DNA from: Cyclobacteriaceae bacterium
Lineage (GTDB): Bacteria; Bacteroidota; Bacteroidia; Cytophagales; Cyclobacteriaceae
DNA: 64,000 bases
Assembly: GCA_023151255.1 (NCBI GenBank)
Contig: JAKLJG010000004.1
Location: 245,388-309,387, forward strand
Direction of reading: 5' to 3'
In this document: piece by piece, positions 1 through 7,906 of the stretch
Layout of the letters: each line of letters begins with the position of its first letter
How positions within the stretch are numbered: the stretch's first letter is position 1
The notes under the pieces: generated by a model
What the model was told of the DNA's origin: nothing
Database searches by the model: none
What the model saw: the letters and a program-made list of their open reading frames with translations, nothing else
Position numbers and translations under genes: made by a program

Positions 1-803
1 AAAGCATCTTCGGTAAACTCCTTGTTGTGTTTCGGATTACTGGGGTTGGCAAAGGCGTGGTCGGCTTCGTAGGCTTTTATTGTCAGGTTTTTGCCGGCTG
101 CTTTCATGTTTGCTTCGAACTTATCCATCACGGCTTTGTTAATCCACTGGTCCTGTGTGGGCCAGATGTTGAGCACATCGCAGTTTAGTGTTTTAAGCCT
201 GTCCACATTTTCTTCCGGCATGCCGTAGTACATTACACATGCTGCGGCCTGCGGACCTGCAGTTAAGGCCGCCTGCAGCGATTGCCCTCCGCCAAAGCAC
301 CAGCCTACTGTACCGATTTTTGCATTCTTGCCGGCATAGGCCAAAGCGCCCTGTACAATGGCGTTGCCGCGTTCTTGCTTAAACGCGCCCATCAGTTTGC
401 CGGCCTCTTCGCGTTTATCGGTTACCTGGCCATCGTACATGTCAATGGCTAGTACGTTTACATTACCAAGCGCATGATAAAGTTGTTCTGCTTCGCGCTT
501 GATGTGGTCGTTTAATCCCCACCACTCCTGGAAGACAAAAATCCAGTTGTTTGTTTTCTTTTTCGCTTCCAGCAGGTAGCCGTTGGCATCGGGCCCGCTG
601 GGGGTTTTAAAGGTGATCAGTTTGCCCACCTGGCTCTGGTGCGAATAGGGCAGCGGGTCGGCATGAGCCATATTAAATTCCTTGTTTGATGCAAATAACG
701 CAAATTTTTCAGTTGCCGGAGTATGGCACACGGTAATGCCATCCTGGGCAAAAACGACAATAGCGCTACATAAAATAACTGCCTGTAAAAAAATCTTTTT
801 CAT
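1..803 (-). CDS. Dienelactone hydrolase family protein (3' end cut by window)
   Basis: Alpha/beta hydrolase of the dienelactone hydrolase type. The reading frame starts with ATG at 803 and runs off the left edge, giving at least 267 residues. Residues 1-19 form a signal peptide ending VFA before QDG, so it is probably exported. The nucleophile motif GWCFGGG places the catalytic Cys at residue 169, and the His of HAFANPSN at residue 249 fits the third member of the Cys-Asp-His triad; TQDQW supplies the Asp. QEWWGL matches the conserved Glu loop of the family. It lies 11 bp downstream of the DinB gene and is probably co-transcribed with it. The substrate is unknown; many family members are general esterases. 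Confidence 0.85.
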   Translation of the reverse strand, partial: MKKIFLQAVILCSAIVVFAQDGITVCHTPATEKFALFASNKEFNMAHADPLPYSHQSQVGKLITFKTPSGPDANGYLLEAKKKTNNWIFVFQEWWGLNDHIKREAEQLYHALGNVNVLAIDMYDGQVTDKREEAGKLMGAFKQERGNAIVQGALAYAGKNAKIGTVGWCFGGGQSLQAALTAGPQAAACVMYYGMPEENVDRLKTLNCDVLNIWPTQDQWINKAVMDKFEANMKAAGKNLTIKAYEADHAFANPSNPKHNKEFTEDA

Positions 804-814
804 ATCGGTAAATT

Positions 815-1285
815 TTAATCTTTCCATTGTCCGCGAAGGATGCGATCGTAAGTAATAAAATCTGTGTTCACCGGTTCGTACCCCTTTTGCCGCATCAGCA
901 ACGCCACTTGTCCGCGATGATAGGATGAATGATTGACCAGGTGAATCATAATGGTTTCTATGTTGTTGGTGTACGGCTCACCCTTGTAGTTCAGATAACT
1001 CAACTCTTCATTAAAGGTATCGTGTTCGGCCACATATTGCAACCACTGTTTACAGGCCGATTCACTCATGGAGCTAATCTCTTCCAGTGAATATGCTCCC
1101 CACAATTTTACAGCGGGTGCAGGCCAATGCTTTACCCGGTGCAGCCACAGCAGTTGGGCGGCTACCACGTGGCCCATGATTTCAAGAATTTTTGAATCTG
1201 TTACCTGCTGAGACTTCAATGCATTCACTACACGGTTATTTGCCCATTCGTTGTATTGGTACAGTTTTAAAAAGTAGGGTTTCAT
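815..1285 (-). CDS. DinB family protein
   Basis: About 156 residues with the four-helix DinB/YfiT-like fold. The expected metal-binding His residues are seen in GHVVAAQ near the N-terminal third and in HLVNHSSYHRGQ near the C-terminus. Members are often thiol-dependent transferases or damage-inducible proteins of unknown substrate. I chose ATG at 1285; a GTG two codons upstream (1291) is possible. It precedes the dienelactone hydrolase gene with an 11 bp gap. It is the first of three DinB-like genes in the window. Confidence 0.8.
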   Translation of the reverse strand: MKPYFLKLYQYNEWANNRVVNALKSQQVTDSKILEIMGHVVAAQLLWLHRVKHWPAPAVKLWGAYSLEEISSMSESACKQWLQYVAEHDTFNEELSYLNYKGEPYTNNIETIMIHLVNHSSYHRGQVALLMRQKGYEPVNTDFITYDRILRGQWKD

Positions 1286-1356
1286 TGGCACTTGCTATAA
1301 AATTAGGAAGAGAAACTGAAAAAAGCGCCTTCGGCAATAATCCTGCGGAGTTTGTG

Positions 1357-1383
1357 AGGCAATTATATTAAGAGGAATTGCCT
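1357..1383. repeat. Perfect 8-bp inverted repeat
   Basis: AGGCAATT at 1357-1364 pairs with AATTGCCT at 1376-1383 around an 11-base loop. It lies in the gap between the end of the 2OG oxygenase gene (1424) and the start of the DinB gene (1285), so it could be the oxygenase terminator. No T-run follows, so the role is uncertain. Confidence 0.35.
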
Positions 1384-1423
1384 TCGTGCTGACGTGGATT
1401 CGCACTCATTCAGTTAACTACAC

Positions 1424-2023
1424 CTAAATCAGGAATTTCTCCTTATCCAAAATCCATCCGGTAATGCTCAGTCGCTCACGGGTTGCGGGCAGCACTTCGT
1501 GCTCAATACAGTCGCTGCGAAAGCAAACCAACCGGCCGGCTTCGGGCAGCACATCGCGGGTGCGGCCGGGCAGGTACATCCGCAATTCACCTCCATGCTC
1601 AGGCTTCCAATCGGCATTTAAGTAGCAGATAACCGAAAGCTTCCGGTGATCGTCTTGTTTAAACTGGTCAAGGTGGCGTTTGTAAAATGTGCCGGCCGGG
1701 TAAAAAGTAAAATGTACTTCGTAGTCCTTAAGACTTAAAAAAAGATTCCGGTTAAGATACCGAACCAGTTCATCCAGCCGATGCAGGTAAATTTTTACGG
1801 CACCGGATGCGGTGGTTTTATCAATCCATTGAATATAATCACCCCTGATTTCCTCTTTTACCTGCACCTGTTTGCTGATGCCCGCTTTTTTAAAAGCTTC
1901 CCTGGATTGAAATACAGGAAGGTCGAGGATCTTATTCACTTCAGGTTGGCTTAAAAATTGGTCGGCAATGGCAAACTCCTGCTCGGCCAAACCTGTTGCT
2001 ATACTATCGAAGAGGAGATTCAT
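1424..2023 (-). CDS. 2OG-Fe(II) oxygenase (prolyl 4-hydroxylase-like)
   Basis: 199-residue cytoplasmic dioxygenase of the 2-oxoglutarate/Fe(II) family. The iron ligands are H117 and D119 in RHLDQF and H175 in IEHEV; R184 in RERLSITGW is placed to bind the 2OG carboxylate. Spacing and the GGELRMYLP strand resemble the EGLN/P4H-like group that hydroxylates prolyl residues in proteins. The substrate is not evident. The ATG at 2023 is only a few bases from a TAACTTTG promoter element (2028-2035), so the transcript may have almost no leader. Confidence 0.85.
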   Translation of the reverse strand: MNLLFDSIATGLAEQEFAIADQFLSQPEVNKILDLPVFQSREAFKKAGISKQVQVKEEIRGDYIQWIDKTTASGAVKIYLHRLDELVRYLNRNLFLSLKDYEVHFTFYPAGTFYKRHLDQFKQDDHRKLSVICYLNADWKPEHGGELRMYLPGRTRDVLPEAGRLVCFRSDCIEHEVLPATRERLSITGWILDKEKFLI

Positions 2024-2027
2024 GTAA

Positions 2028-2035
2028 CAAAGTTA
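2028..2035 (-). promoter_or_regulatory. Bacteroidota -7 element (TAACTTTG) of the 2OG oxygenase gene
   Basis: Reads TAACTTTG on the minus strand, a perfect TAnnTTTG. A TTG on the same strand at 2060-2062 could be the -33 element, with a spacer of 24 that is slightly long. The start codon begins at 2023, which implies a leaderless or near-leaderless mRNA. The -33 element would touch the ATG of the divergent lipoprotein gene. Confidence 0.5.
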
Positions 2036-2061
2036 GCACGAGATTGTCTATACTTACCGCA

Positions 2062-2574
2062 ATGAAGATACGTGGATGTACATTCTTTAACACTCCCCAC
2101 TCCCCACTCGAGCACACCCCCCTTATTTCCCCCTTGAGGGGGGTGTGTATACTATTAGCCCTTCTTTTTCTTGCCTCCTGTGCCCCTAAAGAAAAAGTGG
2201 AGTTGCGAAGAATAAAAGATGTAGTTATTGAGGTTAACACCGAACCACTGCTCCGGGCCAATGCGGTGCTGTACAATCCAAACAAAATCAGCATGACGTT
2301 GCGCAAAATTGACATGGAGGTTTTTGTAAACGGGAAGCGGGCCGCCCGTATCGACCAGCAATTAAAAACAAGAGTACCGGCCCGAGCTGAATTTACTGTA
2401 CCACTGGAGGTACGCGTAAACCTGAGAGAATTAGGCTTTTTTGATACCGTTCGAACCCTCTTAGGCGGCAACAAGCTGAAAGTCCGTTACCGAGGCTCAA
2501 TACGGCTGACCTATAAGAGTATTCCGGTAACTATTCCGGTTGATTATGAAGATGAAATCCGGGTGCGCATCTGA
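2062..2574 (+). CDS. LEA14-like (LEA type 2) lipoprotein
   Basis: About 170 residues from ATG 2062. A hydrophobic stretch ends in the lipobox LASC before APKEK, so it is probably lipidated and anchored in the envelope. The mature part is one LEA_2/WHy-type beta-sandwich (NTEPLLRANAVLYNPNKI is typical). Function in bacteria is unknown. The N-region ahead of the hydrophobic core is unusually long (about 27 residues) and includes a hairpin repeat (2113-2147) that encodes TPLISPLRGV. An upstream TTG or CTG would extend the frame to 1996 but would overlap the oxygenase gene. Confidence 0.7.
   Translation: MKIRGCTFFNTPHSPLEHTPLISPLRGVCILLALLFLASCAPKEKVELRRIKDVVIEVNTEPLLRANAVLYNPNKISMTLRKIDMEVFVNGKRAARIDQQLKTRVPARAEFTVPLEVRVNLRELGFFDTVRTLLGGNKLKVRYRGSIRLTYKSIPVTIPVDYEDEIRVRI
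2113..2147. repeat. GC-rich palindrome inside the lipoprotein signal-peptide region
   Basis: CACACCCCCC (2113-2122) and GGGGGGTGTG (2138-2147) form a perfect 10-bp stem with a 15-base loop. It resembles dispersed intergenic palindromes (CCCCCTTGAGGGGG type) but is read in frame as part of the signal peptide N-region. It may be an inserted repeat. Confidence 0.6.
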
Positions 2575-2607
2575 ACGCAATTGCGTAACTTCATTACTAC
2601 GATTTTC

Positions 2608-3363
2608 ATGAAAGATTTACCCATGGACAACTCTAAGCAGGTTGAAACACTCCTTCAGAAAATTGAAGAACTTACGCAAAGCCAGCGCCACCTGCTCACC
2701 ATCGCCTCCCACGATGTGAAGTCGCCTTTTAACCGCATGCACGCCTTGCTGCAGTTGCTGCAACTGAATGCCTCAAACTTAACCGATGAGCAGAAAAATT
2801 ACCTCGAAAAAATGCACATCGTTATTGCCGATGGCATGGCCATGATCCGCAACCTGATTGATTACCGCAACCTGGAATTTCAGGGCCTTGAACTGATGCC
2901 GGCCCCGTTTAGCCTTCGTGAGTTTATCCACAGTTCGTTAAAGGCTATTGATGGTGTGGCACAAAAGAAGCAACTTAAACTTATAGTGGGTACTGTTAAC
3001 GATTGCGAATTGTACACCGATCGCCACTGTTTGCAACGTGCATTCGATAATTTGCTTTCCAATGCACTCAAATTTTCCTTTCCGTCAAAATCTGTTACCG
3101 TTCGCACAGTACATACCGATGCAATTGTTGTTGTTGAAGTTGAAGACGAAGCCCGGGGTTTTTTGCCGGCTGAACATGCGCAGTTATTCAGAAAATTCAG
3201 CAGGTTTTCAAGTCGCCCAACCGGAGGGGAAAGCAGTACGGGCCTTGGTCTGTACATTGCCCAGGCCATGATGCAAAAAATAAACGGGCATATTGAATGT
3301 CTGACAACCGAAGGTATCGGCTCCGTGTTCCGGTTAACCTTTCCGGCACGATTGCCGTTCTGA
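2608..3363 (+). CDS. Soluble sensor histidine kinase
   Basis: About 251 residues without membrane segments or a sensor domain. A HisKA domain is seen with the H-box SHDVKSPFNRM, followed by a HATPase_c domain with the N-box DNLLSNALKF and the G2 motif TGLGLYIA. The G1 box reads VEDEARGF where DxGxG is expected, so the first conserved Gly is Ala. ATG 2608 is preferred; ATG 2623 or TTG 2581 are alternatives. It converges on a single-domain response regulator (3478-3861), its likely partner. It could phosphorylate that regulator on a cue delivered by protein contact. Confidence 0.8.
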   Translation: MKDLPMDNSKQVETLLQKIEELTQSQRHLLTIASHDVKSPFNRMHALLQLLQLNASNLTDEQKNYLEKMHIVIADGMAMIRNLIDYRNLEFQGLELMPAPFSLREFIHSSLKAIDGVAQKKQLKLIVGTVNDCELYTDRHCLQRAFDNLLSNALKFSFPSKSVTVRTVHTDAIVVVEVEDEARGFLPAEHAQLFRKFSRFSSRPTGGESSTGLGLYIAQAMMQKINGHIECLTTEGIGSVFRLTFPARLPF

Positions 3364-3477
3364 GCCACGCTCAACACGGGCACGCCCAAGCGGACGAAGA
3401 ACCTCTTTCTCTAATCTCGAAACAGACGATGTTTCATCACGCCTTCAGCGAGACTCAACATAACACAATAAAAAAGA

Positions 3478-3861
3478 TTAATTGAAAAGGTAATAGTCCT
3501 CATCCTTTCCCTCAAGGATGGCCCTGATAGATTCAATCACGCTGTCGTCTTTAATAACGTAATCACGAACCCCCTTCCGGATAAAGCTCAGCACCAGGTT
3601 GCCATCGTCAATAGCGCTCATCATAATGAGTTTGTTCTGATCTTTCATCTTGGCTTTAATTGCCTCGTAAAAATCAATTCCGGTTTTACCGGGCAGTTTG
3701 TAATCCACAATAAAGGCATCCGGTAAGGGGCCGCCATTCATGGCTTGCAGGCATTCTTCGGCCGACTTGAAACTCTTTATTTTAAGGTTCGGATCCTGCG
3801 CCAGCGCCCGCTGAATAAACTCAGCGTAAATCTCATCGTCTTCGATGATGTGAATGGTCAT
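3478..3861 (-). CDS. Single-domain response regulator
   Basis: 127-residue receiver domain with no output domain. Acidic pocket EDDE at residues 7-10, phospho-acceptor D53 in IVDYKLPG, switch Ser S82 in MMSAID and Lys K104 in YVIKDD are all present. ATG 3861 starts the protein just before the first strand MTIHIIEDD; the frame extends further upstream without a recognisable domain. It lies tail to tail with the histidine kinase gene, so the two probably form a phosphorelay or a protein-interaction switch. Confidence 0.85.
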   Translation of the reverse strand: MTIHIIEDDEIYAEFIQRALAQDPNLKIKSFKSAEECLQAMNGGPLPDAFIVDYKLPGKTGIDFYEAIKAKMKDQNKLIMMSAIDDGNLVLSFIRKGVRDYVIKDDSVIESIRAILEGKDEDYYLFN

Positions 3862-4013
3862 AGGGATAGGCCAACTAAATTCTGACGTGCAATATAATAA
3901 AGAATCGCTTGGCTGACATGGCAAAAAAAATCAAAAATTTGGTTGATTTCATGTAAAAACCGGGGGTTTTAATTCTTGATGATTGTAATTTACCTTATTG
4001 AAAAATTATTGCC

Positions 4014-5753
4014 ATGAAAAAAATCACCCCTCTTGTTGCCGTGCTATTGTTGTTCAGTGTCCGATGTACCACGCCTCCCGGACAGGATACAGCAAAACTG
4101 AAATTCTCCATTTCGTTCACTGCTGAAATGAGTGACCAGGCGCAGGATGGCCGGCTGCTCCTCATGCTGGCCAACAACGATAAGTCGGAACCCCGCCACC
4201 AGATTGTTGATGGGCTATCCACGCAACTTATATTCGGTGTAGATGTGGAAGGCATGAAGCCTGGTGATGAAATAACTATAGATGCCGCAGCCTTCGGTTA
4301 CCCGATACAAAGTTTAAAGGATGTGCCGGCCGGTGACTACTACGTCCAGGCGCTGCTTAACCGCTACGAGACCTTTACGCTGAAAACCGGGCACACGGTA
4401 AAACTCCCGCCCGACCAGGGTGAAGGCCAGCAGTGGAACAGCAAACCCGGCAATTTTTACAGCAAACCGGTTAAAGTTGCAGTTGATCCGTCACAGGAAG
4501 GAACAATCCGGGTTGTGATGGATCAAAAAATACCCCCTGTTACCGAACCAATAAACACGAAGTACATTCGCCACATAAAAATTCAAAGTAAACTGCTCAC
4601 CGAGTTTTGGGGAAGACCCATGTTTTTGGGCGCCCACGTGCTCGTGCCCGAAGGATTTGATGACCATCCTGAAGCGCGGTATCCGCTCATGATTTATCAC
4701 GGCCATTTTCCGAGCGACTTTGGCGGCTTTAGTGAAACTCCGCCTGACCCGAACATGGACACTACCGATTACAGCACCCGGTTTAACATTTACGGCTACC
4801 GGAAAATTCAGGCGCAGGAGGCCTACAACTTTTACAAGCAATGGACGAGCAAAAACTTTCCGCGCTTTCTCATTATAGAAATACAACATGCCAATCCGTA
4901 CTACGATGATTCGTATGCCGTGAACTCAGCCAACCTGGGGCCGTATGGCGATGCCATTATGTACGAACTCATTCCGGAGATTGAAAAACAATTCCGCGGC
5001 ATCGGGCAGGGTTGGGCGCGTTTTACTTACGGAGGCTCAACCGGTGGCTGGGAAGCGCTGGCCGTGCAACTGTTTTACCCCGATGAACTGAACGGTTGCT
5101 TTGCCGCCTGCCCCGACCCGATCGACTTCCGCGCCTACTGCCTGGTGGATATTTATAAAGACAAAAATGCCTATTACTACGAAAGCGATTTCAAGAAACT
5201 GGAACGCCCCGGCTTCCGCAATTACCTCGGCCAGGTTACGGCCACCCTGCGCGAAATGAACCACCGCGAGCTTGCCCTCGGCACCAAATCACGCTCAGGC
5301 CAGCAGTGGGACATCTGGGAAGCCGTATATTCACCGCAGGGCGAAGACGGCTACCCCAAACGCCTTTGGGATAAAGTGACCGGTGAGATTGATCACACCG
5401 TGGCTGAATACTGGCGAGAGCACTATGATCTGCGCTACATCCTGCAGCGCGATTGGGCCACACTCGGCCCAAAGGTGCAGGGCAAAATTCACATCTATTG
5501 TGGCGACATGGATAATTATTACTTAAACAATGCCGTGTACCTGATGGAAGAGTTTTTGAAGAAAACAAAAAATCCGTTTTATGGAGGCGAGGTTGACTAT
5601 GGCGATCGGGCCGAACACTGCTGGAATGGCGACCATGATAATCCGAACTACATTTCGCGGTTGCGCTACAACACCATGTATTTGCCTAAAATATTAAAAC
5701 GGATTGAAACCAGTGCGCCTAAAGGGGCGGATTTGAAGAGCTGGAGGTACTGA
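4014..5753 (+). CDS. Exported esterase-like alpha/beta hydrolase
   Basis: 579 residues. A signal peptide is seen at residues 1-18; RCTTPPG follows, but RC is a poor lipobox so lipidation is doubtful. The C-terminal half is a PF00756-type esterase with the nucleophile motif GGSTGG and a late His in AEHCWNGDHDN. The N-terminal 190 residues form a beta-rich domain of unknown role. Substrate is unknown. It is followed after 11 bp by the decayed toxin-antitoxin locus. Confidence 0.75.
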   Translation: MKKITPLVAVLLLFSVRCTTPPGQDTAKLKFSISFTAEMSDQAQDGRLLLMLANNDKSEPRHQIVDGLSTQLIFGVDVEGMKPGDEITIDAAAFGYPIQSLKDVPAGDYYVQALLNRYETFTLKTGHTVKLPPDQGEGQQWNSKPGNFYSKPVKVAVDPSQEGTIRVVMDQKIPPVTEPINTKYIRHIKIQSKLLTEFWGRPMFLGAHVLVPEGFDDHPEARYPLMIYHGHFPSDFGGFSETPPDPNMDTTDYSTRFNIYGYRKIQAQEAYNFYKQWTSKNFPRFLIIEIQHANPYYDDSYAVNSANLGPYGDAIMYELIPEIEKQFRGIGQGWARFTYGGSTGGWEALAVQLFYPDELNGCFAACPDPIDFRAYCLVDIYKDKNAYYYESDFKKLERPGFRNYLGQVTATLREMNHRELALGTKSRSGQQWDIWEAVYSPQGEDGYPKRLWDKVTGEIDHTVAEYWREHYDLRYILQRDWATLGPKVQGKIHIYCGDMDNYYLNNAVYLMEEFLKKTKNPFYGGEVDYGDRAEHCWNGDHDNPNYISRLRYNTMYLPKILKRIETSAPKGADLKSWRY

Positions 5754-5764
5754 GCCAGTCGCTC

Positions 5765-6076
5765 ATGGATTTACTGCAATACGGTGTGCCCTTTGTGTTT
5801 CCGCAACAACCTGGCAACGTGGTTCGGGGAGTACCAACAGCCCACAGTGCTGCACCCCTAAAAAAATTGATTGAAAGCACCGAACACTATGTTTGGCCAT
5901 ATGCAAAAGGCACCGTGCGCAGGCATGGTATTCAACCATTGTTCAACACGGTAATGCAGGCTGTTGAACTGGATGCCCAACTCTATGAACTGCTTTCCCT
6001 TGTTGATGCTGTACGTGTTGGAAAAGTGCGCGAAAAAAATCTGGCACTGGATATCCTCCGTAAACGCATATGCTGA
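5765..6076 (+). pseudogene. C-terminal fragment of a winged-helix regulator (antitoxin-like)
   Basis: 103 codons from an internal ATG. The text GVPFVFPQQPGNVVRGVPTA and the ending LALDILRKRIC resemble, from memory, the C-terminal half of winged-helix regulators that sit in front of nucleotidyltransferase toxin genes in Bacteroidota. The DNA-binding N-terminal half is missing and the fragment abuts the esterase stop codon. The stop at 6074-6076 overlaps the ATG (6070) of the next remnant, the arrangement of a co-translated toxin-antitoxin pair. It could be a small intact protein, but that is less likely. Confidence 0.55.
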
Positions 6077-6390
6077 AGAACAGCTTCATCAACCGACAGG
6101 CAACATTAAAAATTGCCCGGGCATTGGGTGAACGCAAAGCTGGAGCACCTTCGTGAAGAACTTATCGCAAAAGGATTCAGGCAAACCCATGAAGACGGTG
6201 TTATTTGCCGGTTCAACAAATCAGTACAGCCGAGCCAGATGTACTTGGCTATTTAAAACAAGCCACTAAAAGAATAGTAGACGATGAAAAAATCTTATCC
6301 GCAATCAGAGGACACTCGTACTATGAGACTGCCGATGAGAGAATGGCAATAGTAACAGTGAAAATGAACACAGTGGCCACGCTGGGTTAG
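6070..6390 (+). pseudogene. Decayed AbiEii-like nucleotidyltransferase
   Basis: Three pieces of one protein are seen. Frame 0 from ATG 6070 encodes MLKNSFINRQATLKIARALG, then runs to a stop. The next frame from about 6131 to 6256 encodes NAKLEHLREELIAKGF and HEDGVICRFN. The original frame then resumes with PDVLGYLKQATKRIVDD and GHSYYETADER to a stop at 6390. These match, in order, the start, middle and end of AbiEii/AbiGii-like nucleotidyltransferases. The catalytic GSxxxD-x-D core is deleted, so the gene is dead. Confidence 0.6.
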
Positions 6391-6423
6391 ATTCATGGGG
6401 CGTACAGACAAGGTGCAGTGGGT

Positions 6424-6870
6424 CTATCCAAAATACCCCACCCCCCTGGCCATCAGCCCGGCCAAGAGCGGTATGATGAAAAGCAGCGCCAATTCCAGCC
6501 GCAACATCCAGAAAATAGCGGAGGGTATTTTTACTTCTTCCTGAGGATTGCCCTTCCTGTTTTTTAAAAAGAAAACCGTGGGATAGATTGACAGTAAACC
6601 AATGGTGATGAACAGGGTTAGCTTGAGATGAAAAATCCAGTTGTTGGTGTAAACCACCGCGGGCTTGCCCACACCGCCCAGCCACAGCGTTAATCCGGCA
6701 GTGAGCAATACCAGGGCCGCAACGCCATATACGGCATCAATTTTTGCCAACCGGGTGAGTTCGCTTCGCGTGAGTGTTTTCTTCAGCAACAGGAGCTCAG
6801 AAGCCAGCGTGGCGACAATCGTAAAAATGCTGATGAAGTGAACATAACGGAGGAAGAGTTCGGTGGTCAT
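6424..6870 (-). CDS. DUF2214 family membrane protein
   Basis: 148 residues with four predicted membrane helices (about 8-28, 45-68, 78-100 and 118-140). Conserved His in RYVHFISI and the GLTLWLGGVGKP stretch fit DUF2214. Function is unknown; related CopD-like four-helix proteins bind haem or copper. A well-spaced promoter (TTG, 19 bases, TACTTTTG) lies at 6885-6914 on the minus strand, so it is a single transcription unit. Confidence 0.7.
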   Translation of the reverse strand: MTTELFLRYVHFISIFTIVATLASELLLLKKTLTRSELTRLAKIDAVYGVAALVLLTAGLTLWLGGVGKPAVVYTNNWIFHLKLTLFITIGLLSIYPTVFFLKNRKGNPQEEVKIPSAIFWMLRLELALLFIIPLLAGLMARGVGYFG

Positions 6871-6884
6871 AGGATTTGCTTTCT

Positions 6885-6914
6885 CAAAAGTACAATGCTT
6901 AACGGGTTAGCCAA
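6885..6914 (-). promoter_or_regulatory. Promoter of the DUF2214 gene
   Basis: On the minus strand TTG (6914-6912), a 19-base spacer and TACTTTTG (6892-6885) match the Bacteroidota -33/-7 pattern well. The start codon begins 15 bases downstream. Confidence 0.55.
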
Positions 6915-7006
6915 TAAAAAGCCTTCGCATCAGCCTGATACTTAATTAACCATTCGTTGATATGCTTTATACCGGTTATCATTATTTTTTAGTACATAGC
7001 AACTAC

Positions 7007-7906
7007 ATGGACCAGCCCATTCAGCTGCACTTTACGGCCGGTAATACCTGGGTGCTTAATTTCTGCCTGGCCATAATCATGTTCGGTGTGGCGCTTGAAT
7101 TGAAGATCGATGATTTCAAACGGTTAAGCAAAACGCCCGGCACCGCAATGGCCGGCTTGGTGGCACAATTTATTGCGCTGCCCGCCATAACGTATTTATT
7201 GGTGATGGTTATACATCCATCGCCTGCCATGGCGCTTGGACTCATCCTGGTTTCGGTTTGCCCGGGTGGCAACATTTCCAACTTCATGTCAAGCCTGGCC
7301 GGTGGCAATGTGGCGCTTTCGGTGGGCCTTACGGCAGCCGGTTCTTTTCTTTCGGTTTTTTTAACACCGCTTAACCTGCAGTGGTGGGGCAGTTTATATG
7401 CACCGGCCTCTGCGTTGTTGCGCGAGGTGAAGGTTAGCCTGCAGGATGTTTTTATCACTATTTTTCTGATTGCCGGCATCCCGCTGATGCTCGGCATGCT
7501 GGTTAATTACCGGTATCCGCAACTGGCTAAACAACTTAGCCGCTGGCTGAAGCCCGCATCCATCATCGTGTTTATTGGATTTGTAATTGTGGCGTTCTCG
7601 CAAAATACCGATGCCTTTCTGAAGTATATCCACCTGATATTTTTTATTGTGCTTATTCACAACGCACTGGCCTTCACTACCGGTTATTGGGTTGCCCGCA
7701 TTGGTCGTGCGGCCTGGAACGATCAGCGGACTATCGCCATCGAAACCGGTATTCAAAACTCCGGCCTTGGCCTGGTGTTAATCTTTTCTTTCTTTAATGG
7801 GTTGGGCGAGATGGCCATCGTGGCCGGCTGGTGGGGCATCTGGCACATTGTGTCCGGTCTGGGGCTGTCGTATTATTGGTCGCGCAACCCGGCCCCGGCT
7901 CTATGA
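7007..7906 (+). CDS. Bile acid:sodium symporter (BASS) family protein
   Basis: About 299 residues with nine or ten hydrophobic helices covering nearly the whole chain. CPGGNISNFMSSLAGGN and the late ETGIQNSGLGL are the two family hallmarks that form the sodium-binding crossover region. The substrate of bacterial BASS proteins of this group is mostly unknown (organic anions, sometimes pantoate or bile-acid-like molecules). ATG 7007 is preferred because a weak TTG-23-TATTTTTT promoter at 6957-6990 would lie downstream of the earlier ATG at 6962. It overlaps the next gene by ATGA. Confidence 0.85.
   Translation: MDQPIQLHFTAGNTWVLNFCLAIIMFGVALELKIDDFKRLSKTPGTAMAGLVAQFIALPAITYLLVMVIHPSPAMALGLILVSVCPGGNISNFMSSLAGGNVALSVGLTAAGSFLSVFLTPLNLQWWGSLYAPASALLREVKVSLQDVFITIFLIAGIPLMLGMLVNYRYPQLAKQLSRWLKPASIIVFIGFVIVAFSQNTDAFLKYIHLIFFIVLIHNALAFTTGYWVARIGRAAWNDQRTIAIETGIQNSGLGLVLIFSFFNGLGEMAIVAGWWGIWHIVSGLGLSYYWSRNPAPAL

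Noticed and set aside
1996..2061. Longer N-terminus of the LEA14-like lipoprotein
   Set aside because: It would run through the promoter and start region of the divergent oxygenase gene and adds nothing like a signal peptide.
4014..4080. Lipoprotein signal on the esterase
   Set aside because: The residues before Cys are SVR, which do not fit the L-[AS]-[GA]-C pattern; a plain signal peptide is more likely.
7831..7902. Earlier start for the acyltransferase inside the symporter gene
   Set aside because: The ATGA overlap at 7903 is the usual coupling and the extra residues do not resemble the family.
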